DNA from: GCA-003244245 sp052390115
GTDB taxonomy: Bacteria > Actinomycetota > Actinomycetes > Mycobacteriales > Pseudonocardiaceae
Assembly (NCBI GenBank): GCA_052390115.1
Contig: JBQTHE010000034.1
Span: 15,059-79,058 of the forward strand
DNA length: 64,000 nt
Direction: 5' to 3'
The stretch's first letter is position 1; each line of letters opens with the position of its first letter. Shown in pieces: positions 1-7,748 of this stretch. The notes beneath the pieces are model-generated. The model ran no database searches. It was not told the DNA's origin and worked only from the letters and a program-made list of their open reading frames with translations. Position numbers and translations under genes: made by a program.

Positions 1-265
1 GCAGGATCGTGGCCAGCGATCGGGGCAGGCACCCCTCCCGTCCAGCACACGCCAGGCTCACCGCCACCACGGCGTCCCGGGCCGCCTTGGCCTGGGCGTA
101 GCTGGCCGGCCGGGCTCCCGGGCGAAGCCAACCCAGCACGGTGCGGATCCGGCGGGGGGACTGGCGGGCCAGCAGCCGGGCGACGCCTACCGCCAGCCGG
201 GTCAGGATCCGCAGCCGAAGCGGCACAGCACGGGGATGGTAGAAAACAGCCTCCGGTACGGTCAT
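1..265 (-). CDS. Lasso peptide B2 leader peptidase (partial)
   Basis: This is the first 88 codons of a gene that runs off the left edge. I translated it by hand from the ATG at 265-263. The product starts MTVPEAVFYHPRAVP. It is rich in Arg and Leu, and carries GREGCLPRSLATIL near the break. That matches the catalytic-Cys region (C-x-x-R/S) of the transglutaminase-like McjB/B2 family, which cuts the leader from lasso precursors. It lies 14 bp after the B1 gene on the same strand, completing the usual actinobacterial order A-C-B1-B2. The catalytic His and Asp would be outside the window. The call rests on this partial match plus context. Confidence 0.8.
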   Translation of the reverse strand, partial: MTVPEAVFYHPRAVPLRLRILTRLAVGVARLLARQSPRRIRTVLGWLRPGARPASYAQAKAARDAVVAVSLACAGREGCLPRSLATIL

Positions 266-279
266 CTGGATTCTCCTAC

Positions 280-537
280 CTACTTCTCGACCAGTCCCGC
301 CGAGCGCAGTTCATCAACCAGCTGCGTGACGTCGAGGCTCGCGGTCTCGAGATCCACCGCGTGCTGCTCCGCAAGTGCCTGTGCCGCCTGTACGACGGTT
401 CCGCCGCCCAGCAACGTCTGCAGGATGAGAGCACCGGTCGGATTGAGGTTCCAGTACTGGCCGTGGTCCTCGTCGAGGAGTGCGATTCCATAGTCGACTT
501 CGGCGGTGGATACGCCATTACGCAGTTTGAGTGCCAT
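280..537 (-). CDS. PqqD-like lasso peptide B1 protein (RRE domain)
   Basis: This 85-aa protein has the small PqqD fold typical of RiPP recognition elements: an N-terminal beta region with MALKLRNGVSTAEVDYG and DEDHGQYWNLNPTGALIL, then helices ending in LVDELRSAGLVEK. In discrete-B1 lasso systems this protein binds the leader peptide and delivers it to the B2 protease. The ATG overlaps the end of the cyclase gene by 20 bp, so translation is probably coupled. The short helical tail and the NxxGxxI pattern are classic for the family. I see no extra domain. Confidence 0.9.
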   Translation of the reverse strand: MALKLRNGVSTAEVDYGIALLDEDHGQYWNLNPTGALILQTLLGGGTVVQAAQALAEQHAVDLETASLDVTQLVDELRSAGLVEK

Positions 538-2380
538 GTGCCTTCTCCCTCAGCTCGCCAACGGTCGCTCTTTCGAGCCTGCGTAGCCACATCTCGCACG
601 CCGCGGTCTGATACAACGCATTGAATTCGAGAGCTGGCGGCAGCGGCCGGCTACACACCTCGCGCAGTGCGTCCGCGTCGATCAGACCCAGCCGGGCCAG
701 CCGGGAGTCCTCGCACAGCGCCAGCAACTCGTCGCGGTGTTCCCGCAACCCTATTTCCACTTCATGCGAGCCCTCGTCCTTGGTTTGGCGGGTCAGGCTC
801 TCGTCGGGCACGATGCCGCGCATTGCCTCGGTGATGAGCGGCTTGTACTGCCAGGGCGTGATCCTGTCCTGTGGCCGGACCGCCAGGCCCGCCTCGATCA
901 CCCGGTCGTCGTAGAACGGGGCAGCGAGTGCAGTACCGAGCCGGGAGGCGCTCTGGCCCAGTTGCCGCACGGTGCGAGAGATACTTCGCATTCCTTCCAA
1001 CTCGACGTGCTGTCCGCGTGTGTGCGCCAGTGCCTCGGCGCTAGGAGCCACAGCGCGGATCAGCTCTCGCACGGCCCCGACCGCGTCCGACGTCGCCCAC
1101 GGGGGCAACCGTGGAGGTGTACCCCAGTCCAGTGTCGGGGTCCACTCGGGGGCCGGTAGCGCGGTGAGCTGGTCAGGGATCCGGGCGAGCCACGCGCGGT
1201 AGGAGCGCTTGCCCGCCAACTGCCGCAGCGCTTCGCGGTATCGCCAGGCGCGTTGAGTAGCGAAACCACGCGCGTGCCGCAGCGCCATCGCGGGGTGGGT
1301 ACGCACCATCGCGTGCAGGTGTGCCGGTGAGCCTGCCAGCAGCTCGTCGCCGCCGAACCCGGTGAGATGCAGCCGCGATCCCCGGGTCGCGGCCAACCGC
1401 GGGATGGCAAGCCACCGGCTGAGATGAACGGCGGCCGGGCACGGCTCGTCGAAGCAGTCGTCCATGTCCCGCAGGCCGTGGTACACCATCGGTAACTGGT
1501 CCCCGGCAATCACGTGGTGCTCGAAGTTTGCCGATGCGGCGACTGTTCGGCGCGCATATGTCACGTCGCTGCCCATGGGATCCCGGCCGTCCGCGGTGTA
1601 GGCGACCACCGTCGCGTCACGCCGAGCAGCCAGACAGCACACCGAGGTGGAATCCAAGCCACCTAGGTCAGCGCTGACCAGGTTCCGACCCCGAACCCGG
1701 GAGTCGACTGCGGCCGAGAGGGCCTCCCGCAACGTCCGCGCGCCCTCGGCCATCGGTACCACCGGCGCTGGAGGAGACCACCACGGGACCGTCCGCTGCG
1801 GGCTGCCGCCGCCGAGCACCAGGTAGTGGGTGGTCGGCAGGACGCTCACTCCGCGCCACACCGGCTCACCCCCCACCGGGTACAGCGCGGACGAGTTGAG
1901 TAGATGGACCGCCAGCCGCTGCTCGTCGAGCTTCGCGCCGAGCAGGTCGGCTAGCACGTCGGCGCGGTCAGCGGCCACGCTGACGGTACCTACCGTGGCG
2001 TGGAACACCCGTCGAAGACCGGTGACCGTTCCTTGGATTCGTACCCGTCCGGCGACGGACGCGGCCAGATGGGAACTTCCGACGAGAGACGCGGCCAACC
2101 GATCGAGGCCGGCGACCGCGTCCACCCGGTTGGCGATGGTGGTGAGCTCGCCGGTGGTGACCGCGTGTTGACCGATGACCGCGATCTTGACCTGGCCTGC
2201 CTGACCGACTGCCAGGGCATCATCGGCCCAGCGACCGAGCAGCCAGGGCCGACCGGATGGGTGGCTGACCTCCTGTGTCGCCCGATCACGCAGCGCAGCA
2301 GCGATTGAGGCGGCCGAAACGGAGTCCGGAAGGACGACGAACCAAAGCGGCACCTCTTCGGAACCGGTACAATCGATCAT
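518..2380 (-). CDS. Lasso peptide cyclase, asparagine synthase-like
   Basis: This 620-aa protein is of the asparagine-synthase B family used as lasso macrolactam synthetases (protein C). The ATP-pyrophosphatase signature is at about residues 240-250 as SADLGGLDSTSV, a variant of SGGxDSS. FGGDELLAG follows at about 345. The N-terminus begins MIDCTGSEEVP and lacks the Cys2 nucleophile needed for glutaminase activity, as expected for lasso cyclases, which activate a side-chain carboxylate by adenylation and close the ring on the peptide's own N-terminus. A purine-rich RBS (GAGGAAAGG) sits 10-18 bp before the ATG. It follows the precursor gene and overlaps B1. Confidence 0.9.
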   Translation of the reverse strand: MIDCTGSEEVPLWFVVLPDSVSAASIAAALRDRATQEVSHPSGRPWLLGRWADDALAVGQAGQVKIAVIGQHAVTTGELTTIANRVDAVAGLDRLAASLVGSSHLAASVAGRVRIQGTVTGLRRVFHATVGTVSVAADRADVLADLLGAKLDEQRLAVHLLNSSALYPVGGEPVWRGVSVLPTTHYLVLGGGSPQRTVPWWSPPAPVVPMAEGARTLREALSAAVDSRVRGRNLVSADLGGLDSTSVCCLAARRDATVVAYTADGRDPMGSDVTYARRTVAASANFEHHVIAGDQLPMVYHGLRDMDDCFDEPCPAAVHLSRWLAIPRLAATRGSRLHLTGFGGDELLAGSPAHLHAMVRTHPAMALRHARGFATQRAWRYREALRQLAGKRSYRAWLARIPDQLTALPAPEWTPTLDWGTPPRLPPWATSDAVGAVRELIRAVAPSAEALAHTRGQHVELEGMRSISRTVRQLGQSASRLGTALAAPFYDDRVIEAGLAVRPQDRITPWQYKPLITEAMRGIVPDESLTRQTKDEGSHEVEIGLREHRDELLALCEDSRLARLGLIDADALREVCSRPLPPALEFNALYQTAACEMWLRRLERATVGELREKAHGTQTA

Positions 2381-2424
2381 GTCTCGTGACCTTTCCTCGA
2401 CGCCACAACCTGGTGATACGAGCC

Positions 2425-2466
2425 CGGGTGGCGGTGGGAAAGGAATGCTTTACCCACCACCACCCG
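2425..2466 (-). terminator. Hairpin between lasso precursor and cyclase genes
   Basis: On the minus-strand transcript, 2466-2453 (CGGGTGGTGGTGGG) can pair with 2438-2425 (CCCACCGCCACCCG). This gives a 14-bp stem with one G.U pair and a 14-nt loop. No U-tract follows. It sits in the 163-nt gap between the precursor and cyclase genes, where partial termination or RNA stabilisation would let the precursor be made in excess of the enzymes. The function is inferred from position only. Confidence 0.5.
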
Positions 2467-2543
2467 CGGTCCTCCCAGAGCTGACTAGCCAGGACGGCTC
2501 ACACGGCCGACACAACCACGTCACGCTCGGGACTGTTTGGAGG

Positions 2544-2654
2544 TCAGAGGCTGAACCGCAGGGGGATCAACCGCTCCGGACCCCTGTTGGTGCCCAGGCC
2601 GGTCTTACGGAAAGAGCAGGTCAGGTGCAGGGTCGGACGCTCGTACGTACGCAT
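2544..2654 (-). CDS. Lasso precursor peptide (36 aa, citrulassin-like core)
   Basis: I found this by translating the minus strand upstream of the cyclase. The ATG is at 2654-2652 and the TGA at 2546-2544, with an AAGAGAGG ribosome site 8 bp before the ATG. The peptide starts MRTYERPTLHLTCSFRKTG. This fits the lasso leader pattern Y-x-x-P-x-L...F with a Thr as penultimate leader residue (T18). Cutting after G19 gives a 17-residue core, LGTNRGPERLIPLRFSL. Its Glu8 can close an 8-residue macrolactam with Leu1. The G6-x-[D/E]8-R9-L10 spacing resembles citrulassin as I remember it. Cutting one residue earlier would give a 9-residue ring. No arginine deiminase is visible nearby. Confidence 0.85.
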   Translation of the reverse strand: MRTYERPTLHLTCSFRKTGLGTNRGPERLIPLRFSL

Positions 2655-3085
2655 CGATCGTACCTCTCTTCTACTTGTCGAATCGGCACACAACCAGCCA
2701 GCCGCAAGCCGCCACCTGGTCGTGCTATTGCAGACCCAAAGCTAGGCGTGGACCCTTCAGGGCTCCTTACAACCTTCTTACGAGGTCCTTAGCTGCGACG
2801 TTTGAGTAAACATCAACAACTGCTGACCCCCCACGCACCCAGGCATGACGTGGCGAGCCGGTCAGCCGGCCAACGCCGGCAGCTCCTCCTCGGCCAGGGC
2901 CACCGCGAGGTTGCCGCCGACGTCAACCGGCAAGCCCCGACCGCGCGGGTAGGCCGCCATCGAGGCCGCCGCTCACCGGCCGCTCACGCAGAACTGTGGC
3001 TGCCGGTGCGAGGCTCGCCTACACTCATGAATGTTGAGCCTTCACAGGAAGTGGGTTCCTGGGAAAGAAGATAGAGGGGGATCGT
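2655..3085. other. Intergenic region, probable lasso operon promoter
   Basis: This 431-bp stretch lies between the divergent lasso precursor (minus) and the small ORF at 3086 (plus). It should hold both promoters, but I could not pick convincing -35/-10 boxes. Reading frames here have no ribosome sites or recognisable products. Nothing else was seen. Confidence 0.4.
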
Positions 3086-3265
3086 ATGAGGATCACGGAG
3101 ATCTTCGCACTTGGCCGCTATGGCCGCAGCGATGGCTGCTACTGCGGGGGTCATTACCACCGCCACGATCATGAAAAGCGCTATCGTCATGGGGGCTACG
3201 GCAGGAGGAGCCTGTCCGATCGCGACACCCCCCTAGCGAGGCTGAAGGGAAGTTCGACCTTCTAG
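3086..3265 (+). CDS. Small Gly/His/Tyr/Arg-rich peptide, possible RiPP precursor
   Basis: This 59-aa ORF has a strong GAGGGGG ribosome site 5 bp before the ATG. It begins MRITEIFALGRYGRSDG, continues with a CYC motif and a short tract rich in Gly, His, Tyr and Arg, and ends LARLKGSSTF. A conserved-looking hydrophobic N-terminus followed by a low-complexity tail with Cys and aromatic residues is the look of a ribosomal-peptide precursor. No maturation enzyme lies beside it except the divergent lasso operon, whose RRE and cyclase are not expected to use it. I do not recognise the family. It could also be a small metal-binding protein. Confidence 0.45.
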   Translation: MRITEIFALGRYGRSDGCYCGGHYHRHDHEKRYRHGGYGRRSLSDRDTPLARLKGSSTF

Positions 3266-3323
3266 CCTCGTAAGTCGCGGGCGCGGCGAAGTCCCGGTAC
3301 CGGCGCCCCGCTCGGGGCGCCGG

Positions 3324-4148
3324 TCAGAACCACCTTTCCAGGACCAGCGCGAGGCCGTCCTGCGAGTTCGGTGCCGTGATCTCGTCGGCGGATTCGAGCA
3401 CGGCGGGATGGGCGTTGGCCATCGCCACCCCGTGCCCCGCCCAGTGCAACATCGGGAGGTCGTTGGGCATATCACCCAAGGCCACCACCTCGGCCGGCGC
3501 GATCCCCAGTTCGCCGGCCAGCCGGGCCAGGCCGCTGCCCTTGGTGACGCCGGGCGCGGAGATCTCGATGAGGCCCTGGCCGGTGGAGAAGGTGACGTGC
3601 ACGTGGGCCCCGAGTTGGGCACTGACGATCTCGCGGACCGCGGCGGCCATCACGTCGCTGCGCGCATCCTGCTGGCGGACCAGCAGTTTGACCGCGGGTC
3701 GGCCGAGTAGCACGTCGCGTGGCGCGGGCGTGGAATCCCCGCCGGGCCAGGGGTGGGTGTAGCCCGGCTCGGCGAGGAACTCGTCGAAGCCGTTGCGTAT
3801 GGCACTGCTGGTGGGCAGCTCAACGGCGAGCTTCGCGCCCGGTAGCGCGGTCGTCACCACGTTCGCCACGTCCCGCAGCTGCAGCGGATCCAGGGTTGCC
3901 GAGTATCTGACACAGTCGGTCGCGGCGTCGTAGAGCACCGCGCCGTTGGCGCACACCGCATACCCGGCATGTCCGAGTTGCTCGACGATCGGCGGGATCC
4001 ACCGCGGTGGTCGACCGGTGACCAGCACGAAAGGAACACCGGCGGCAAGCACTCGATGCACCGCGGCCAGGGTGCGCTCGGAGATCTGATCAGTCGGGTC
4101 CAGCAAGGTGCCGTCCACATCCGATGCGACCAGCCTGGGCCTCTGCAT
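3324..4148 (-). CDS. Cof-type HAD-IIB hydrolase
   Basis: This 274-aa protein shows all four HAD motifs. Motif I is DVDGTLLD (Asp nucleophile, residues 9-16). Motif II is LVTGRPP. The motif III lysine is in GVTKGSGLARLAGELG. Motif IV is GDMPNDLPML. The C2B cap lies between motifs II and III, as in the Cof/YidA group of sugar-phosphate or nucleotide phosphatases. The exact substrate cannot be read from sequence. It is monocistronic. Its upstream region on the minus strand is a 22-bp tandem repeat array. A Cof-like phosphatase near serS is also found in mycobacteria as I recall. Confidence 0.9.
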   Translation of the reverse strand: MQRPRLVASDVDGTLLDPTDQISERTLAAVHRVLAAGVPFVLVTGRPPRWIPPIVEQLGHAGYAVCANGAVLYDAATDCVRYSATLDPLQLRDVANVVTTALPGAKLAVELPTSSAIRNGFDEFLAEPGYTHPWPGGDSTPAPRDVLLGRPAVKLLVRQQDARSDVMAAAVREIVSAQLGAHVHVTFSTGQGLIEISAPGVTKGSGLARLAGELGIAPAEVVALGDMPNDLPMLHWAGHGVAMANAHPAVLESADEITAPNSQDGLALVLERWF

Positions 4149-4168
4149 ACCCCGACCCTACGTTTCCC

Positions 4169-4300
4169 CGCGTGTCCGTCCCCCATGCTCGGTGTGTCCG
4201 TCCCCCATGCTCGGTGTGTCCGGCCCCTGTGCCCGGTGTGTCCGGCTCCTGTGCCCGGTGTGCCCGGCTCCCATGCCCGGTGTGTCCGGCTCTGGGGCCC
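4169..4300. repeat. 22-bp tandem repeat array, six units
   Basis: Six head-to-tail 22-bp units start at 4169, 4191, 4213, 4235, 4257 and 4279. Each carries a core close to GGTGTGTCCG followed by a variable C-rich part such as TCCCCCATGCTC. The array lies 20 bp upstream of the HAD hydrolase start. The same 22-bp family recurs, in the opposite orientation, at 57240-57297. There are no spacers, so it is not CRISPR. It may be a minisatellite or a set of protein-binding sites. Confidence 0.85.
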
Positions 4301-4515
4301 TCGACCTTCGCGGCCGCCTTCGCCGCCAACGCTGTTACGACCACTGCGGCGACATCGGCCGTCAGGCCGGCAGTATCGGCAACAACACATGAGTCACCCA
4401 CCGCCGCCAGTACGTCTCGACCGCCGCGGACTCTATGCGGCAACGTGCATGCACCTTGACGCTCCGCGGCTCACCTGCCTAGCGTCACCTCACGTGCTTT
4501 AAAGGGGAGAGTGAC

Positions 4516-4701
4516 ATGGAGTTGACGCGGATCGCCGGTGGGGATTGCGGTCGTGACGACTGCCCAGCCATCTTCACGACAGACAACGGCAGGATTGCCG
4601 TCCAGGGTTACATCGTGCACAGGGAGAGGCCGGCAGGTGAAGCTGTCGTTGAAATCCCTCTAGCCGTATTCCAGGAGGCGGCTCGTGCGCTTGGAAGGTG
4701 A
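4516..4701 (+). CDS. Small conserved protein upstream of DUF6879 gene
   Basis: This 61-aa protein has two Cys near the start (GGDCGRDDCPAIF) and ends EIPLAVFQEAARALGR. The ATG is preceded by AAAGGGGAGAG at good spacing. Its last 17 bp overlap the start of the DUF6879 gene, and the same operon continues into an XRE regulator. Small proteins of this type are common just before DUF6879/DUF397 genes in actinomycetes. The role is unknown, probably as a partner in a signalling or regulatory unit. It has no signal peptide or membrane segment. Confidence 0.7.
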   Translation: MELTRIAGGDCGRDDCPAIFTTDNGRIAVQGYIVHRERPAGEAVVEIPLAVFQEAARALGR

Positions 4702-5206
4702 CAGCTGGCGTACGTTCTTCGATTCATATCAGCGAGAAGCGTTCCGCCTTGAAACGCTACCCTCCTACAATGTGGGCAGTGAACGGGCAGAATATGATGT
4801 GTTTTTGGCTACGGGAGAGCTGAACATCCCAGATGATGATCCCTGGCTCGTGCGCGTTCGTCATTATCGCCAAACTGGTCGATGGATTGGACGGGTGCAT
4901 GTCATCAGCCGGCCGCTGACGGATTACTTAAGGTATGAATTCGCGGTCTATCGTCGCACCGTGGAGGTCGGTGAGGACGTGCGCATCCTCGACCTCACCG
5001 ACCGGCCCGACCCAGGTCTGCCCGCGCAAGACTTCTGGCTCTTCGATGACACCTCTGTCGTGCGCATGGACTATGACCCGGACGGCACCCAACTGGGGCG
5101 CGAACTCCTCGAAGATATTGACCCTGCTCCATACGTAGCATGGAAACGATTGGCTCTGGAATACGCCGAGCCTTTCACTGAGAATTGGGTGAAGCGAGGA
5201 GGGTGA
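4685..5206 (+). CDS. DUF6879 family protein
   Basis: This 173-aa protein starts with GTG at 4685, with CAGGAGG about 9 bp before it. It contains the DUF6879 features: WRTFFDSYQREAFRLETLPSY at the N-terminus, a WLVRVRHYRQTGRWIGRVHVIS strand region split over about residues 57-80, and the C-terminal FWLFDDTSVVRMDYD with a trailing helix. DUF6879 proteins are usually encoded next to XRE/DUF5753 regulators in actinobacteria, as here. Their biochemical role is not established. The stop overlaps the probable GTG of the next gene (GTGA), so the two are likely co-translated. Confidence 0.85.
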   Translation: MRLEGDSWRTFFDSYQREAFRLETLPSYNVGSERAEYDVFLATGELNIPDDDPWLVRVRHYRQTGRWIGRVHVISRPLTDYLRYEFAVYRRTVEVGEDVRILDLTDRPDPGLPAQDFWLFDDTSVVRMDYDPDGTQLGRELLEDIDPAPYVAWKRLALEYAEPFTENWVKRGG

Positions 5207-6054
5207 AACTCGACCCCACACGTGCAGGGCGAGATCGTCAGAACTTGGCGAGCGCACTGCATGACTTGCGCAAAGCGTCGGGCCTGTCTGGTGATCGGCT
5301 TGCCCGACGCTGTGGCATGAGTCAAAGCAAAGTGAGCCGCATTGAGACCGGCCGTTTACTGCCGAGCGTCGTTGACGTAGAACAGGTGCTGACCGCGCTT
5401 GAGATAGACGAGGCGACGCGACGCGAACTGCTGGCGCTCGCTCGCGTCGCTAATGCTGAGTACCAGGACGTGCGGGCTTCCGTACGTCGAGGGCTCCACC
5501 ACCGGCAGCGTGAGTTGGCCGCGCTCGAAGCCAACGCTACACTGGTACGGCACTTTCTGCCGACCCTCATCACGGGGTTACTTCAAGTACCCGAGTACAT
5601 GCGGGCGGCCATACGTACGCCTATTGAACCGGCGACAGGTGACGTTGGCAAGGCGATAGCGCTGAAGCTAGAAAGACAAGCCGTACTGCGCGACAAAGCC
5701 AAGAACTTTGAGTTCCTACTGACGGAATCAGCGATACGATGGCAACTCTGCGAGCCATCGATCATGGGGCTGCAGATCGACCGGCTCGTGTCGCTGTCGC
5801 AGCAGTCGAATATCCGCATCGGCGTATTGCCGCTTTCGGCACAGGTGCGCGATGGAGCGTACCACACCTTTGTCACTTATGATCGTCGCCTGGTGACCAT
5901 TGAGCTGTTCACCGGCCAACTAGTGCTACGGGACCCCAAGGACATCGATCACTACTGGGCGCTCTTTGACTTCTTCGGTGTCCATGCGCTGTGGGCGGAC
6001 GAGGCCCGGAGTGTTCTGAGGGCGCTGGCTGACACATTCCGAACCAGTAAATAA
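5203..6054 (+). CDS. XRE-family regulator with DUF5753 domain
   Basis: About 283 aa. The N-terminal HTH (LASALHDLRKASGLSGDRLA, then RCGMSQSKVSRIETGR) is followed by a DUF5753 domain with VRHFLPTLITGLLQVPEYMR, IRIGVLPLSAQVRDG and a C-terminal WALFDFFGVHALWADEAR region. I chose GTG at 5203 because it forms a GTGA overlap with the previous stop. An upstream in-frame TTG at 5185 is the alternative. Such regulators are typical of actinobacterial DUF397/DUF6879 modules and may sense small molecules or a partner protein. The target promoter is not evident. Confidence 0.85.
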   Translation: MKLDPTRAGRDRQNLASALHDLRKASGLSGDRLARRCGMSQSKVSRIETGRLLPSVVDVEQVLTALEIDEATRRELLALARVANAEYQDVRASVRRGLHHRQRELAALEANATLVRHFLPTLITGLLQVPEYMRAAIRTPIEPATGDVGKAIALKLERQAVLRDKAKNFEFLLTESAIRWQLCEPSIMGLQIDRLVSLSQQSNIRIGVLPLSAQVRDGAYHTFVTYDRRLVTIELFTGQLVLRDPKDIDHYWALFDFFGVHALWADEARSVLRALADTFRTSK

Positions 6055-6110
6055 TTCGAGCACGCGCATAGCACTAGAAGTTGACATCACCTCGTCCATA
6101 ACATCGCTGC

Positions 6111-6479
6111 ATGAGCACGGCGGCAGACCTCCCGGCAACCACTGGCCTTGAGCCAGAGGTGACCCCACAAGCTAAGCCTGGAGACATCGATGATGGACAG
6201 GTCATATACATCGGTTCGGTCGTGCACCGCAAGGTGTCAGTGAAAGGCACCGGCGGGTTTTCTGCGACTGTAGTAGTTACGGTGCAACAGGGACAGGTGT
6301 GGATGTCGATTCAGCCGCCATTCACTTGGGAAGCGATTATGAAGCCCGAGAAGGTTGATGAGCTGATACGGACGCTGGCGGCGGCTACCAACGGTGCGAA
6401 GAAAATGGCCCGGCCGGTGCCCGACCGGCCAGTGTCATCGAGCGCCGCTTCGCGAGTACCTCACCTCAGCCAGAGGTGA
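6111..6479 (+). CDS. Hypothetical protein
   Basis: This 122-aa ORF starts with an ATG 56 bp after the XRE gene. It has a charged, Pro-rich N-terminus, then an apparent small beta domain (QVIYIGSVVHRKVSVKGTGG, VVVTVQQGQVWMSIQPP) and a helical tail (PEKVDELIRTLAAATNGAKK). No family was recognised. It may belong to the DUF6879-XRE unit. It converges on serS and its last 14 bp overlap the serS stop region, so the C-terminus may have drifted. Confidence 0.55.
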   Translation: MSTAADLPATTGLEPEVTPQAKPGDIDDGQVIYIGSVVHRKVSVKGTGGFSATVVVTVQQGQVWMSIQPPFTWEAIMKPEKVDELIRTLAAATNGAKKMARPVPDRPVSSSAASRVPHLSQR

Positions 6480-7737
6480 TCAACTCCTGGCCGCCCAGCG
6501 CAGGACGCAGTGCCGCGGGAACCCGCACCGAGCCGTCGGGCTGCTGGTGGTTCTCCAGGATGGCGACGATCCACCGGGTGGTGGCCAGCGTGCCGTTGAG
6601 GGTAGCGGCGATCTGGGGACGCCCGGCTGGATCGCTGGCGTCGCGGTACCGGATGCCCAGCCTGCGAGCCTGGAATGTGGTGCAGTTCGAGGCGGAGGTC
6701 AGCTCACGGTAGGCCCGCTGGGACGGCAGCCAGGCCTCGCAGTCGAACTTGCGCGCCGCGGAGCTGCCCAGATCCCCGGCCGCGACGTCGATCACCCGGT
6801 AGGGCACCTCGATCGCGGCGAGCATCTGCTCCTCCCAGGTCAGCAGCCGCTGATGCTCGGCCTCAGCGTCCTCGGGCCGGGTGTAGACGAACATCTCGAC
6901 CTTGTCGAACTGGTGCACCCGGATGATGCCGCGGGTGTCCTTGCCATACGAACCGGCCTCGCGGCGAAAGCACGACGACCAGCCGGCGTAACGCAACGGT
7001 CCACCGGACAGGTCGACGATCTCCGCGGCGTGGTACCCGGCCAACGCCACCTCGGAGGTCCCCACCAGGTAGAGCTCGTCATCGCGCAGCCGGTACACCT
7101 CAGCGGCGTGCGCGCCGAGGAAGCCGGTCCCGTCCATGATCTCCGGGCGGACCAGTACCGGCGGGATCATCAGGGTGAAGCCGGCTGCGATGGCCTGCGA
7201 CGCGGCCAGCTGCAGCAGCCCAAGCTGGAGCTGCGCGCCCAGCCCGGTGAGGAAGTAGAACCGGGCCCCGGCGACCTTCGCGCCGCGCTCGGTGTCCATC
7301 AGTCCAAGTGCGGTGCCCAGCGCCAGATGGTCGCGCGGCTCGAAACCCAGTTCAGGCGGCTGCCCGACGTGCTTGAGCACGACGTAATCGTCCTCCCCGC
7401 CGGCCGGAACCCCGTCGACGACCAGATTGGACACCGCGCGGTGCGCGAACTCGAGTGCCTCCTCGGCCACCGCCTGCTCGACCTCGGCGAATTTGACGTC
7501 GGCGGCAAGCTGTTTGGCGTGGGCGAGCAGCTCGTCGCGCTCGACACCGCGCGCCCGGCCCACCTGCTTGCCCAGCGCCTTCTGCTCGGCGCGCAGCGAG
7601 TCGGCCGCGGCAACGGCCTTGCGGCGCCGCTCGTCGGCGGCGATCAGCGCCTCGACGGCGGCCTCGTCCTCCCCGCGGGCGCGCTGCGAGGCGCGCACCC
7701 GGTCGGGGTCCTCCCGCAGCACCTTGAGATCGATCAC
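6466..7737 (-). CDS. serS: Serine-tRNA ligase
   Basis: This 423-aa class II aminoacyl-tRNA synthetase charges tRNA-Ser (and tRNA-Sec where present). The N-terminal long coiled-coil arm (about residues 25-105, with EALIAADERRRKAVAAADSL and RAEQKALGKQVGRARG) is followed by motif 1 (GFTLMIPPVLVRPEIMDGTG), motif 2 (CFRREAGSYGKDTRGIIRVH) and motif 3 (NGTLATTRWIVAILENHQQ). Length is normal for bacterial SerS. It is the first of the minus-strand series with the GH76 gene 11 bp upstream. Confidence 0.97.
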   Translation of the reverse strand: MIDLKVLREDPDRVRASQRARGEDEAAVEALIAADERRRKAVAAADSLRAEQKALGKQVGRARGVERDELLAHAKQLAADVKFAEVEQAVAEEALEFAHRAVSNLVVDGVPAGGEDDYVVLKHVGQPPELGFEPRDHLALGTALGLMDTERGAKVAGARFYFLTGLGAQLQLGLLQLAASQAIAAGFTLMIPPVLVRPEIMDGTGFLGAHAAEVYRLRDDELYLVGTSEVALAGYHAAEIVDLSGGPLRYAGWSSCFRREAGSYGKDTRGIIRVHQFDKVEMFVYTRPEDAEAEHQRLLTWEEQMLAAIEVPYRVIDVAAGDLGSSAARKFDCEAWLPSQRAYRELTSASNCTTFQARRLGIRYRDASDPAGRPQIAATLNGTLATTRWIVAILENHQQPDGSVRVPAALRPALGGQELITSG

Positions 7738-7748
7738 GGCCGGTCAGC

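Noticed and set aside
2379..2792. 137-aa plus-strand ORF over the lasso precursor
   Set aside because: It lies opposite the precursor and the cyclase start, with no domain; the minus-strand lasso reading is far better supported.
4169..4300. CRISPR array
   Set aside because: The 22-bp units are directly adjacent with no spacers, and no cas genes are present.
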